47,073 nt of DNA from WJLY01 sp964399265. GTDB taxonomy: Bacteria > Joyebacterota > Joyebacteria > Joyebacterales > Joyebacteraceae. Made by a program: the position numbers and the translations under genes. Below are positions 39,070 to 47,073 of the stretch, piece after piece. Position 1 is the first letter of the stretch; each line of letters begins with the position of its first letter. Under the pieces are notes generated by a model. That model was not told where the DNA came from. It saw nothing but the letters and a program-made list of their open reading frames with translations, and made no database searches. Where the stretch lies: assembly GCA_964399265.1 (NCBI GenBank), contig CAYNQF010000011.1:1-47073 (forward strand). Reading direction: 5' to 3'.

Positions 39070-39726
39070 ATGAGGCTCACGGTGCTCACGAGGTGTTCGG
39101 TTGGCGTCGCGCTCACGCTGGCGGTCTGGCTCGCGGCCGGGACTGCGCTTGCGGACTGGGAAGCCTGGAGCGGGACGTCGGTCAGGGGAGCGATCGACGA
39201 GTCGACGAGCTTCAGGTGCTCCACGTCGTTCAGGCGCAACGAGGGTCTGGAGTCGCTCTACTTCTCCATGGTCGAGCTGGGTCTGGACAGGAAGCTCGGC
39301 TCCCACGTTGCCGTCGGCGTCTACTACTCGCACGTCAACCAGCGGAGGGGAGACGTGTGGCTGGTGGAGTACAGGCCGCACCTGAACGTGACGGTCGCGG
39401 CGGGCCTCGGGCCGTTCAGGGCGTCGGACAGAAACCGGCTGGAACTCCGCACGATCGAGGCCGAGTCGAGCGTTCGCTACCGTAACCGGCTCTCCCTGTT
39501 CCTCGTGCGATTCGATTCGACGCCGGTCCGGCCCTACGTGGCGGTCGAGCCGTTCTACGACTTCGACGCGGACGAGCTGAACAAGAACCGAGCCTACGTC
39601 GGTACCGGTCTATCGCTGCCTGGAGGACTCGGCGCCGACCTCTACTACATGTACGAGAGCCGGAAGAAGGACGGAGCGTGGAAGGGCGTCCCGGTTGCGG
39701 GGGCGACGCTTTCGTACACCTTCTGA
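39070..39726 (+). CDS. DUF2490-like outer-membrane protein
   Basis: 218 residues; ATG behind GAGGAGAGAACG. The signal peptide ends ALADWE near residue 27. The mature part is a barrel with the DUF2490 layout: WEAWSGTSVRGAIDESTSFR, VELGLDRKLGSHVAVGVYYS, the RPHLNVTV strand, RYRNRLSLFLVRF, AVEPFYDFDADELNKNRAYV, ending TLSYTF with terminal Phe. The family is of unknown function. It lies just before the phosphate-transport genes and behind a palindrome-covered promoter, so it may be a phosphate-linked porin. The link is by position only. Confidence 0.72.
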   Translation: MRLTVLTRCSVGVALTLAVWLAAGTALADWEAWSGTSVRGAIDESTSFRCSTSFRRNEGLESLYFSMVELGLDRKLGSHVAVGVYYSHVNQRRGDVWLVEYRPHLNVTVAAGLGPFRASDRNRLELRTIEAESSVRYRNRLSLFLVRFDSTPVRPYVAVEPFYDFDADELNKNRAYVGTGLSLPGGLGADLYYMYESRKKDGAWKGVPVAGATLSYTF

Positions 39727-39824
39727 ACGGTCCGTGCTCGCCGGCGCCGCGCACGGGCGCGTCACGGCACAGGAACGAGGGGCAATCTCATGGGGCCCCG
39801 GGCGACAAGAGGAGGTAGCGCAAG

Positions 39825-40835
39825 ATGAGAACCCTGACGGCGGTCGCGGTTGCTCTCGCACTCTCGACCTGTTCCACGAGCATGGCGGCGGGTCAGTCGT
39901 CCGCGGACGTGACCCGGGCGCGCTCGGCCGCATCGCCGGGACCCGGCGCGGGTGTGGAGGAGCGGCTCTCCGGAACGGTGACCCTCTCCGGGGCGTGGGC
40001 CCTCTACCCGATGGCGGTCCGATGGGCCGAAGAGTTCCGGAAGCTGCACCCGGACGTTCGAATCGACATCGGCGCTGGAGGCGCCGGCAAGGGGATGGCG
40101 GACGCTCTCGCCGGCGTAGTCGATCTAGGAATGGTGTCGCGTCAGGTCTATCCCGCCGAGGTCGACAAGGGTGCATGGTGGGTGTCGGTCACGAAGGACG
40201 CGGTCGTCCCGGTGGTGAGCGAGTCGAACCCGGTGCTCGAACCCCTCCTGGCCCGGGGCGTCACGACGGAGATGTGTAAGCGCATCTGGCTCGAGGACCG
40301 TCCGGTGTCGTGGGGCGACGTCGTCTGGTCGGAGAACGCGAGCCCCGTGAGGGTATACACGCGCTCGGACGCGTGCGGCGCCGCGCAGACGTGGGCCGGC
40401 TATCTCGGCGCGACACAGGAAGAGTTGTTCGGGGTCGGCGTGTACGGCGACCCCGGACTGGCCGATGCGGTCAGGCGCGATGCGCTGGGCGTGGGGTTCA
40501 ACAACCTGAACTACGTCTACGACGCGTCGACCAGGCGGCCGGTTCCAGGCCTCAGGGTCCTGCCGCTCGACCTGAATGGAGACGGCCGCATCGACGAGGA
40601 CGAGAGTTTCTACGAGACGCGCGATGACGTCGTCCGCGCGATATCCGAGGGCATCTATCCGTCGCCCCCCGCGCGCGACCTGCACTTAGTGTCGGCGGGG
40701 AGGCCGCAGTCCAGGGTGGTCGTCGAGTTCCTGAAGTGGGTGCTGACCTCCGGGCAGCAGTTCGTGCCCGAGGCCGGGTACATCGGACTGGGCCAGGAGA
40801 AGCTGGCCCACGAACTGGAGAAGCTGGGAGAATGA
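39825..40835 (+). CDS. pstS: Phosphate ABC transporter substrate-binding protein (PstS-like)
   Basis: 336 residues with a signal peptide (about 1-23). The PBP domain begins GTVTLSGAWALYPMAVRWAEEF, then IDIGAGGAGKGMADALAG and DLGMVSR, as in PstS/PBP-like_2 proteins. An EF-hand-type loop, DLNGDGRIDEDE (near residue 250), is inserted before the last third and would bind calcium. Similar inserts occur in a PstS subfamily. The following YPSPPARDLHLVSAG and a C-terminal helix complete the fold. The ATG follows GAGGTAGCGCAAG. Its stop overlaps the pstC start (ATGA), so pstSCA are coupled. Confidence 0.88.
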   Translation: MRTLTAVAVALALSTCSTSMAAGQSSADVTRARSAASPGPGAGVEERLSGTVTLSGAWALYPMAVRWAEEFRKLHPDVRIDIGAGGAGKGMADALAGVVDLGMVSRQVYPAEVDKGAWWVSVTKDAVVPVVSESNPVLEPLLARGVTTEMCKRIWLEDRPVSWGDVVWSENASPVRVYTRSDACGAAQTWAGYLGATQEELFGVGVYGDPGLADAVRRDALGVGFNNLNYVYDASTRRPVPGLRVLPLDLNGDGRIDEDESFYETRDDVVRAISEGIYPSPPARDLHLVSAGRPQSRVVVEFLKWVLTSGQQFVPEAGYIGLGQEKLAHELEKLGE

Positions 40836-41716
40836 GGCTGCTCCTGGACAGACTGGCCGCGCGGACGACGCGGCTCATGACGATCTCGGCGGGTTCGATC
40901 GTCTTCATCATGATCTTCGGTCTCTACATGAGAGCCCGGCCGATACTGCGGCTTCAGCCCGCATGGGAGCTGCTCACCTCGTCCGTGTGGCGCCCTATGT
41001 CCGGGGAGTTCGGCCTCTTCCCGTTCATCATGGGAACGCTCTGGGTCACGGCCGTGGCGGTCGTGGTGGCCGTGCCCCTGTCGATCCTGACCGCTCTCTA
41101 CCTCTCGGAGTACGCGCACAAGCTCGTGCGAGAGTGGACCAAGCCGCTCATCGACGTACTTGCCGGCATACCGTCCGTCGTCTACGGGGTGTGGGGAGTG
41201 CTCGTCGTGGTTCCGCTGGTGAAGGACTACGTGGCGCCCGTCTTCGGCAGCTTCTCGACCGGCTACAGCGTTCTCTCGGGCGGCGTCGTGCTGGCGGTGA
41301 TGATCGTCCCCGTCATCATGCACGTCTGCCTCGAGGTCTTCGGCACCGTGCCTTCGGAGATGAGGCACGCGTCCCTCGCGGTCGGGGCCACGAGGTGGCA
41401 GGCGGCGAAGGGTGTGGTGCTCAGGAAGTCGCTGCCGGGGGTTGTGGCGGCGGTGGTGCTCGGCCTGTCGCGCGCCTTCGGGGAGACGATGGCCGTGCTC
41501 ATGGTCGTCGGCAACGTTCCCAGGGTTCCGTCGTCCGTGCTGGACCCGGCGCTTCCGCTCCCCGCGCTGATCGCGAACAACTACGGAGAGATGATGTCGG
41601 TGCCGCTCTACGACTCTGCCCTGCTCCTGGCGTGCCTTGTGCTTCTGGTGGTCGTGCTGGCGTTCAACGTCGTATCGAGACTCGTGCTCGTGCGGGTAGA
41701 GAGACGGACGCAGTAG
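40832..41716 (+). CDS. pstC: Phosphate ABC transporter permease PstC
   Basis: 294 residues with six membrane helices. ATG overlaps the pstS stop by 4 bp. Family motifs include FGLFPFIMGTLWVTAVAVVV and the EAA loop around EVFGTVPSEMRHASLAVGATRWQAA, followed by RKSLPGVVAAVVLGLSRAFGE and ending LVLVRVERRTQ. With PstA it forms the inner-membrane channel for phosphate import, driven by PstB. Confidence 0.93.
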   Translation: MRLLLDRLAARTTRLMTISAGSIVFIMIFGLYMRARPILRLQPAWELLTSSVWRPMSGEFGLFPFIMGTLWVTAVAVVVAVPLSILTALYLSEYAHKLVREWTKPLIDVLAGIPSVVYGVWGVLVVVPLVKDYVAPVFGSFSTGYSVLSGGVVLAVMIVPVIMHVCLEVFGTVPSEMRHASLAVGATRWQAAKGVVLRKSLPGVVAAVVLGLSRAFGETMAVLMVVGNVPRVPSSVLDPALPLPALIANNYGEMMSVPLYDSALLLACLVLLVVVLAFNVVSRLVLVRVERRTQ

Positions 41717-41750
41717 CGGCCACCGCAAGGTGAACGGAACGGGTGACGAC

Positions 41751-42602
41751 ATGAACATGAGACGTGCCGAAGAGACGTTCTTCAAGACGCTGATGGTGAT
41801 GTCGGCGGCGACCATTCTGGGCGGTCTGGTGCTCATCGTAGCGACGATCGTCGTCAAGGGAGCGCCCGCGATCGACCTCGCCATGATCACGCAGACCCCC
41901 AAGGGTGGCTTCTACCTTGGCAAGGAGGGCGGCGTCCTGAACGCGATCGTCGGCTCGCTCTACCTCGCCGGCGGCGCATCGATCGTGGCACTCCTCGTGA
42001 GCGTGCCAATCGTCATCTACATGAACGTCTACGCGAAACGCACCTCCTGGCTCGCGTCGTTCACGAGGTTCTCGTTCGACGTCCTGTGGGGTGTCCCGTC
42101 GATCGTCTACGGTGTCTTCGGGTTCACTCTGATGCTCCTGCTGGGTGTCCGAGCCTCGCTCCTGGGCGGGATCGTGGCCGTCTCGCTGCTCGTCCTGCCG
42201 ATCATGAGCCGGGCCATGGACGAGGTCGTGAGAATGGTGCCCCGCGAGCTTCTGGACGCATCGTACGCGCTCGGCACGACCAGGCTGGAGGCGGCCACCC
42301 GCGTTCTCCTGAGGCAGGCCCTCCCCGGAATGGTGACCGCGTTCCTGATCGCGTTCGGGAGGGGGATGGGAGACGCGGCGTCCGTCCTCTTCACGGCCGG
42401 GTTCACCGACCGCATTCCGACGTCGCTCTTCGAGCCGGCCGCGACGCTGCCCCTGGCGATCTTCTTCCAGCTCGGCACGCCGGTGCCGGAGGTCCAAGAG
42501 AGGGCATACGCATCCGCGCTGATACTCACCGTGGCGATACTCCTCATAAGCGTTGCCGCGCGCCTTCTATCGAGAAGGTACGCGCGCCACACCGTCCGAT
42601 AG
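41751..42602 (+). CDS. pstA: Phosphate ABC transporter permease PstA
   Basis: 283 residues with six membrane helices. The permease core is clear: GSLYLAGGASIVALLVSVPI, VLWGVPSIVYGVFGF, the EAA loop VVRMVPRELLDASYALGTTR, then LEAATRVLLRQALPGMVTAF and GRGMGDAASVLF. The start is taken at ATG 41751 with GGGTGA upstream; GTG 41730 would add seven residues. The next gene, pstB, begins 11 nt downstream behind AGGAGG. Confidence 0.92.
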   Translation: MNMRRAEETFFKTLMVMSAATILGGLVLIVATIVVKGAPAIDLAMITQTPKGGFYLGKEGGVLNAIVGSLYLAGGASIVALLVSVPIVIYMNVYAKRTSWLASFTRFSFDVLWGVPSIVYGVFGFTLMLLLGVRASLLGGIVAVSLLVLPIMSRAMDEVVRMVPRELLDASYALGTTRLEAATRVLLRQALPGMVTAFLIAFGRGMGDAASVLFTAGFTDRIPTSLFEPAATLPLAIFFQLGTPVPEVQERAYASALILTVAILLISVAARLLSRRYARHTVR

Positions 42603-42613
42603 GAGGCACACCG

Positions 42614-43375
42614 ATGACCTGCAACGGACATATCTGCGTCAGAGATCTGAACCTGTGGTACGGCAGCGTGCAGGCGCTCAAGGGCATCAGCGTTGACATC
42701 CCGGACCGTCAGATCACGGCGATCATCGGGCCGTCGGGATGCGGCAAGTCGACCCTTCTCAAGTGCTTCAACAGACTGATAGACACGAACGAGGAAGTGA
42801 GGGTCGAGGGGTCCGTGCTGGTCGACGGCGAGAACGTCATGGCCCCCGGCACCGATGTCACCAGCGTTCGCAGGAAGATGGGGCTCCTTTCACAGCGACC
42901 GTATCCGCTTCCGATGTCGATCTACGACAACGTCGCGTACGGGCCCAGGGTCCACGGCATCCGCGACCGGGCGCGCCTCGACGAGATCGTCGAGCGGCGT
43001 CTCAGGGAGTCCAGCCTCTGGGAGGAGGTCAAGGACAGGCTGCGCGAGCCCGCGTCGCGTCTCTCCATAGGCCAGCAGCAGAGGCTCTGTCTGGCACGCG
43101 GCCTGGCCGTGGAGCCCGCGATCATCCTCGCGGACGAGCCCAGCTCGGCACTCGACCCGGCCTCGAGCCAGCGCATCGAGAAGAGGTTCATGGAACTCAA
43201 GGAGACATACACGATCGTCATAGTGACGCACATCCTGAGGCAGGCTCGCAGGCTCGCGGACCGCGTGGTCTTCCTCTATCTGGGAGAGCTGGTGGAGGAC
43301 GGCCCGGCCGAGGAGTTCTTCCAGAATCCGCGGGAGAGACTCACGCGCGACTACATAAGCGGGGCGATCAGCTGA
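42614..43375 (+). CDS. pstB: Phosphate ABC transporter ATPase PstB
   Basis: 253 residues; ATG behind AGGAGGCACACCG. Walker A GPSGCGKST is at 39-47, the Q-loop Gln is Q94 (GLLSQRPYPLPMSIYDNVAYG), Walker B ILADEP ends at 176, and the H-loop His is H206 in VTHILRQARR. The ABC signature is LSIGQ (150-154) in place of LSGGQ, and ADEP replaces the MDEP usual in PstB. All catalytic residues are otherwise kept. It powers PstCA. No phoU follows; the operon ends with a hairpin at 43465. Confidence 0.95.
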   Translation: MTCNGHICVRDLNLWYGSVQALKGISVDIPDRQITAIIGPSGCGKSTLLKCFNRLIDTNEEVRVEGSVLVDGENVMAPGTDVTSVRRKMGLLSQRPYPLPMSIYDNVAYGPRVHGIRDRARLDEIVERRLRESSLWEEVKDRLREPASRLSIGQQQRLCLARGLAVEPAIILADEPSSALDPASSQRIEKRFMELKETYTIVIVTHILRQARRLADRVVFLYLGELVEDGPAEEFFQNPRERLTRDYISGAIS

Positions 43376-43464
43376 ACCGTGCGCGGCGCCCGGCGACATG
43401 CTGACGCCGCGACGATCGGGGGCGCGGACGACAGGCCGGCACCGCTGCGCCCGGCCGCACAAGG

Positions 43465-43496
43465 GGGACGGTCCCACGGGCCGTCCCTCATTCATT
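43465..43496 (+). terminator. Terminator of the pst operon
   Basis: A 7-bp stem GGGACGG/CCGTCCC with a 9-nt loop, followed by TCATTCATT. The tail is the same as that of the hairpin at 30692-30722. Confidence 0.6.
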
Positions 43497-43524
43497 GACA
43501 CCGCGGAAGCCCGACTGCTAGCCT
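43495..43524 (+). promoter_or_regulatory. Promoter of murJ-serA (TTGACA-N18-TAGCCT)
   Basis: The consensus -35 at 43495-43500 starts inside the tail of the pst terminator; the -10 is at 43519-43524. The leader to ATG 43652 is about 120 nt. Confidence 0.55.
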
Positions 43525-43651
43525 CACGCGTCGAAGCAGGCGCCCCCGTCGGGGCGTCAAACGGGCCGCAACGGTGGCAGCGCAGTGAGCGTCCACTGCC
43601 GCTTTGTGCGGAGCGGTCCGACGACCGCAGTACGAGGAGTGGCGGAGACAG

Positions 43652-45262
43652 ATGATGGGACTGCAGGGGCGAACGTCGACACACGACCGGGTTGTGGTGG
43701 GGGGATTCGCGAGCATCGGCGTCGGGACGCTCGTGTCGCGCGTCTCCGGGTTCGTGCGCGAGGTCGTCACCGCCGCCATATTCGGCGCCGGCATCGAGAT
43801 GGACATCTTCGTCGCGGCGTTCACGATACCCAACCTCTTGTGCCGCGTCCTCGGCGAGAGTTCCGTCGAGGCGGGCTTCATGCCGCTCTTCAAGTCGATA
43901 CACTCATCTGGCGACAACGCCCGCGCTTGGAGGCTCGCCGCCCGGACGACCAACTGGCTGGCGCTGGCGCTCGGAGCGCTCGTGGTCGTCGGGATGATAG
44001 GCGCACCGTTCCTCGTGTCCGTTGTGGCGCACGGGTTCAAGCCGGGAGAGGCGCAGGCGGCCATCTCGATGACACGCCTCATGTTTCCCTTCGGAGTCGC
44101 GATCGGCCTGGCCGCGCTCATGGGGGCCATCCTGCTGGCGTTCGGAAGGTACCGGGTCTACAGCATGGCACCGGTGCTTCTGAACGTCGGCATCGTTGGC
44201 TCGGTCCTCGCCCTGCGCGGGCAGGTCGGCTACGTGAGCCTCGGCATCGGCGTGCTTGTGGGCGGCGTGCTGCAGTTCCTCATCCAGGTTCCATTCGCGA
44301 GGGCGCTCGCGAAGAGAGACGGTCAGAGGCTGTTCTCGCCGGAGCTGGGCGGCAGAGATCCCGATGTCAGGAGAGTGGCCGGCCTGACGGTGCCGGTGAT
44401 AGTGGAGTCCCTCATACAGCGCGTCGGCGTCATCGTGGACAGGACCATCGCCTCGTATCTCGTGCCGGGCAGCATATCGGCCCTCTACTACTCGTTCAGG
44501 CTCGTCCATCTGCCGTACGCGATCCTGGCGCTCGCGGCCGGCCGGTCGGCCGCGCCCGTCCTTGCGGAGCGGCACGCTCTAGGTGACGACGCCGGGTTCG
44601 CGAATTCGCTCCTCACCGGAATCAGGATGAACGTCGCGTTCCTGGCGCCCGCCGTCGTGCTGTCCATCGCACTCGCGCGGCCCGTCGTCGGTCTCGTCTA
44701 CGAGAGAGGCGCCTTCGACCAGACCGACCTCGCGATGACCGCGTCGGCCTTCGCGATGTACTCCCTGGGTCTCATAGGAATGGGCGTCACGTTCCTTCTC
44801 GTCAGGGCGTTCGCCGCGCGGCTGAACACGAAGACGCCCGTCAAGGTGTCCGTCGTCACGTTCTTCATGAATGCGGGACTCAACCTCCTCCTCGTCCAGA
44901 CGCCCCTCAAGCACGCCGGCCTCGCGCTGGCGAGTTCGATCGCCTACACGGCACACGCGATCATTCTCTACGTCATACTCAACAGGCAGCTTGCGGACCG
45001 GGGCGCCGCTATCCCTCCGCGGCAGCTGGTTTCGCTGGGATGGCGCATCGTCGTGTCCAGCTCGGCCCTGCTTGCCGTACTGCTGCCCCTCGACTGGTGG
45101 CTTGGCATGCGATTTGCTGGACTTCTTTCAGTGGGAAGGGTCCTACGGCTTGTGCTCGCCGGCGGCGCCGGCGGCGCGGCCTACCTTCTTGTCTCGCGGC
45201 TGCTTGGCATAGGTGAGGTGTGTGATCTCATGACGGCCAGGCGGTTCAGGCGGGGCGCCTAG
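43652..45262 (+). CDS. murJ: Lipid II flippase MurJ
   Basis: 536 residues with about 14 membrane helices. MurJ/MVN-family landmarks include GFASIGVGTLVSRVSGFVRE, AAIFGAGIEMDIFVAAFTIP, NLLCRVLGESSVEAGFMPLF, IVDRTIASYLVPGSISALYY, and RLVHLPYAILALAAGRSAAP. Two ATGs (43652, 43655) follow GAGGAGTGGCGGAGACAG; an earlier in-frame ATG at 43604 has no ribosome site. MurJ flips lipid-linked peptidoglycan precursors to the periplasmic face. serA starts 8 nt downstream. Confidence 0.95.
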   Translation: MMGLQGRTSTHDRVVVGGFASIGVGTLVSRVSGFVREVVTAAIFGAGIEMDIFVAAFTIPNLLCRVLGESSVEAGFMPLFKSIHSSGDNARAWRLAARTTNWLALALGALVVVGMIGAPFLVSVVAHGFKPGEAQAAISMTRLMFPFGVAIGLAALMGAILLAFGRYRVYSMAPVLLNVGIVGSVLALRGQVGYVSLGIGVLVGGVLQFLIQVPFARALAKRDGQRLFSPELGGRDPDVRRVAGLTVPVIVESLIQRVGVIVDRTIASYLVPGSISALYYSFRLVHLPYAILALAAGRSAAPVLAERHALGDDAGFANSLLTGIRMNVAFLAPAVVLSIALARPVVGLVYERGAFDQTDLAMTASAFAMYSLGLIGMGVTFLLVRAFAARLNTKTPVKVSVVTFFMNAGLNLLLVQTPLKHAGLALASSIAYTAHAIILYVILNRQLADRGAAIPPRQLVSLGWRIVVSSSALLAVLLPLDWWLGMRFAGLLSVGRVLRLVLAGGAGGAAYLLVSRLLGIGEVCDLMTARRFRRGA

Positions 45263-45270
45263 GGGGACGC

Positions 45271-46887
45271 GTGGAACCTCGGGTTCTCGTCGCCGAGCGC
45301 ATTTCTGACGAGGGGATGCGCAGACTGGCGGCGTCGGCCGACGTCGCTTCCGCTATCGGTTTCGACCGTGCCCGTCTGCTGGACGCGGTCGTCGAGAGCG
45401 ACGCGCTCGTCGTGCGCAGCCACACGAGGGTCGACGCCGAGCTCCTCGATAGGGCGCGGAGATTGCGCGTCGTCGGGCGCGCCGGCGTCGGGGTCGACAA
45501 CATAGACGTTGAACTGGCGACTGAACGTGGCGTCATGGTGGTGAACGCGCCGGAGTCGAACGTCGTCTCGGCGGCGGAGCACACGATGGCGTTCATGCTC
45601 ACTCTGGCGAGGAACCTCCCGGTCGCCGACAGGGAGCTGAAGGCGGGGACGTGGCCCGAGGCGAAGCCGCGCGGCGTGGAACTGCTCGGAAAGACGCTCG
45701 GGATCGTCGGGCTTGGCCGCGTGGGCTCGGCCGTGGCTGTGAGGGCGGGCGCGTTCGGCATGCGGGTCATCGCGTACGACCCGTACGTGTCGGACGAGCG
45801 CTTCCGGACCTTCGGCGCCGAGCGGATGGAGAGCCTCGACCGCCTGATGGGAGAGGCCGACTACGTCACGCTCCATACACCGAAGACCGACGAGACGACC
45901 GGCATGGTCGGCCGCCGCGAGCTGTCGCTCGCGCGCGAAGGTGTGAGAGTCATAAACTGCGCGCGCGGCGGCATCATCGACGAGGCCGCACTCGTGGAGG
46001 CGCTGGAGGATGGCCGCGTCGCGGCCGCAGGGATCGACGTGTTTGACGGAGAGCCGGTGACCGAACACCCTCTCTTCGCGTTCGACCAGGTCCTGGTGAC
46101 ACCACATCTGGGCGGCTCGACCGAGGAGGCGCAGACGAGGGTCGGAGAGACCGTCGCGGAGCAGGTGCTCGAGGCGCTGTCGGGGAGGCTCCCGCGGTAC
46201 GCGCTGAACATCCCTCTCGCGGACGCGGAGACGCTGTCGCACGTGACTCAGTACATGCCCCTCGCGGAGACGCTGGGTGGCGCCTTCACGCGGCTCTACG
46301 GGCTGCCCACGGACGGCGTCGAGATTCTCTACGCGGGCGAGGCGGGTCGCTACCGAACGGAACTCCTGACGCTCGCGTTCCTGAAGGGAATGTTGCACCC
46401 TATCGAGGGTGACCAGGTCAACCTGGTGAACGGCATGCATCTCGCGCAGGAGAGAGGCATCGAGGTGACCGAGTCCAGGTCGACGGACGCGGGGAACTTC
46501 GCGAGCCTCGTCACCGTGAGGAGCGAAGGCCAGGGGAGCAAGACGCTGTCCGCGACTCTGATGTCGCCGGGATCGATGCGCATCACGGAGATAGACGGGT
46601 TCGAAGTGGACGTGGCCCCTTCGGGCAACGTGATCGTGTGTTGGTTCGACGGCGCGGCGGTCGACGAACCGGGCATCGTGGGTCGCGTCGGCACCATGCT
46701 CGGACTGGCCGGCGTCAACATCAGCAGGATGGAGGTGGGGCGCGAGGTCCTGGACGGCCGAGCCATAATGGTCATATCGCCGAGCGGCCGGGTGCCGCAG
46801 AGTGCGGTGGAACTTCTGGAGCGGCAGAACGGCGTGGCGGCAGTGAGGCTGCTCAGTCTTCAGCCCGCCGCCGGGAACGGTAACTGA
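45271..46887 (+). CDS. serA: D-3-phosphoglycerate dehydrogenase SerA, long form
   Basis: 538 residues from GTG behind AGGGGG. The catalytic part (1-315) contains the NAD motif GLGRVG (147-152) and the triad R232 (INCARGGIIDE), E261 (VFDGEPVTEHP) and H279 (VTPHLGGSTEE). It is followed by the intervening ASB domain (about 320-450) and a C-terminal ACT domain (about 455-538, FDGAAVDEPGIVGRVGTML). The layout is that of the long, serine-regulated type found in actinobacteria and many other phyla. It catalyses the first step of serine synthesis. Its gene follows murJ by 8 nt. Confidence 0.96.
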   Translation: MEPRVLVAERISDEGMRRLAASADVASAIGFDRARLLDAVVESDALVVRSHTRVDAELLDRARRLRVVGRAGVGVDNIDVELATERGVMVVNAPESNVVSAAEHTMAFMLTLARNLPVADRELKAGTWPEAKPRGVELLGKTLGIVGLGRVGSAVAVRAGAFGMRVIAYDPYVSDERFRTFGAERMESLDRLMGEADYVTLHTPKTDETTGMVGRRELSLAREGVRVINCARGGIIDEAALVEALEDGRVAAAGIDVFDGEPVTEHPLFAFDQVLVTPHLGGSTEEAQTRVGETVAEQVLEALSGRLPRYALNIPLADAETLSHVTQYMPLAETLGGAFTRLYGLPTDGVEILYAGEAGRYRTELLTLAFLKGMLHPIEGDQVNLVNGMHLAQERGIEVTESRSTDAGNFASLVTVRSEGQGSKTLSATLMSPGSMRITEIDGFEVDVAPSGNVIVCWFDGAAVDEPGIVGRVGTMLGLAGVNISRMEVGREVLDGRAIMVISPSGRVPQSAVELLERQNGVAAVRLLSLQPAAGNGN

Positions 46888-46964
46888 GAGGGCGCGCGGC
46901 GCCGCACGTGAACGCGGCGCGGCGGATGACGCGCCCGACGGACGTTCGAAGCAAGGAGGTGCTC

Positions 46965-47073
46965 GTGGATCCGGTCAAGATCTTCCTTCCCGAGAAGGAC
47001 ATGCCCAGAGCCTGGTACAACGTGCTTCCCGACCTGCCGAAGCCGCTCGATCCGGCGCTGCACCCTCAAACGA
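46965..47073 (+). CDS. TrpB2-type tryptophan synthase beta-like protein, N-terminus
   Basis: GTG behind AAGGAGGTGCTC; only 36 codons are in the window. The product starts MDPVKIFLPEKDMPRAWYNV, then LPDLPKPLDPALHPQT. This is the N-terminus of the TrpB2 (TrpB-like, TIGR01415) group of PLP-dependent tryptophan synthase beta chains, not of the TrpB1 type, which lacks the extension. It condenses indole and serine to tryptophan. Its position 77 nt after serA, the source of serine, is consistent with co-expression. The catalytic Lys lies beyond the window. Confidence 0.85.
   Translation, partial: MDPVKIFLPEKDMPRAWYNVLPDLPKPLDPALHPQT

Noticed and set aside
1..47073. tRNA genes, insertion sequences or prophage modules
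   Set aside because: No T-loop GGTTCGA-type sequence in a tRNA context, no transposase or integrase, and no terminal inverted repeats with target duplications were seen.

Overview
The window is GC-rich bacterial chromosomal DNA from a diderm (outer-membrane) bacterium. The evidence is a TonB-dependent receptor C-terminus, several FadL/PorV-like and other outer-membrane barrels, many lipoproteins with lipoboxes, and a very large secreted repeat protein with a FlgD-like C-terminal domain. PorV-like proteins plus a FlgD-like C-terminal domain, with ordinary TGA stops, suggest the FCB superphylum or a neighbouring candidate phylum (Eisenbacteria/Krumholzibacteria-like). That placement is inference, because the window has no rRNA. 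I see no tRNA, insertion sequence, phage module or CRISPR array.

Layout. 1-2752: end of a TonB receptor, a secreted beta-sandwich protein interrupted by an in-frame TGA, and a FadL-like barrel. 2819-6835: mnmA, a sugar-nucleotidyltransferase, a small Cys-rich secreted protein and an M3-like metallopeptidase lipoprotein. 6843-10553: an orphan OmpR-type regulator with a degenerate receiver, a sodium:solute symporter behind a promoter-terminator leader, and a GldG-like membrane protein. 10554-11320: a long gene-free region with a promoter at one end, a strong terminator at the other, then a second promoter. 11321-13716: two ferritin-like diiron proteins, rubredoxin and an NADH:rubredoxin-type oxidoreductase in one operon. 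13739-19692: a periplasmic GH13 amylase lipoprotein with a glycogen-binding domain, tldD, tldE and a PAP2-like membrane protein.

19860-21399 (minus): two secreted/outer-membrane proteins. 21690-24855: a three-gene operon of a ParA ATPase fused to a C-terminal CBM48/AMPK-type glycogen-binding domain, a second MinD-like ATPase with an altered P-loop, and a protein resembling a PD-(D/E)XK nuclease fold without its catalytic residues. This is the best candidate here for an undescribed system, possibly positioning of a storage polysaccharide. 25113-28585: an orphan sigma-like factor divergent from a lipoprotein/transglutaminase/lipoprotein cluster ending in a 38-residue Lys-rich protein. 28774-29879 (minus): a lipoprotein and a barrel. 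30118: an XRE-cupin regulator. 30716-38227 (minus): PorV-like protein, 1678-residue repeat protein and a second barrel in one operon. 38527-43375: an Rrf2 regulator, a DUF2490 barrel and pstSCAB. 43652-47073: murJ, serA and the start of a TrpB2-like gene.

Promoters can be read by eye in many intergenic regions. Most fit one pattern, TTGACA/C, 17 bp, then a -10 hexamer, so housekeeping sigma-70-type transcription is well supported. Several GC-rich hairpins with T-rich tails act as terminators.
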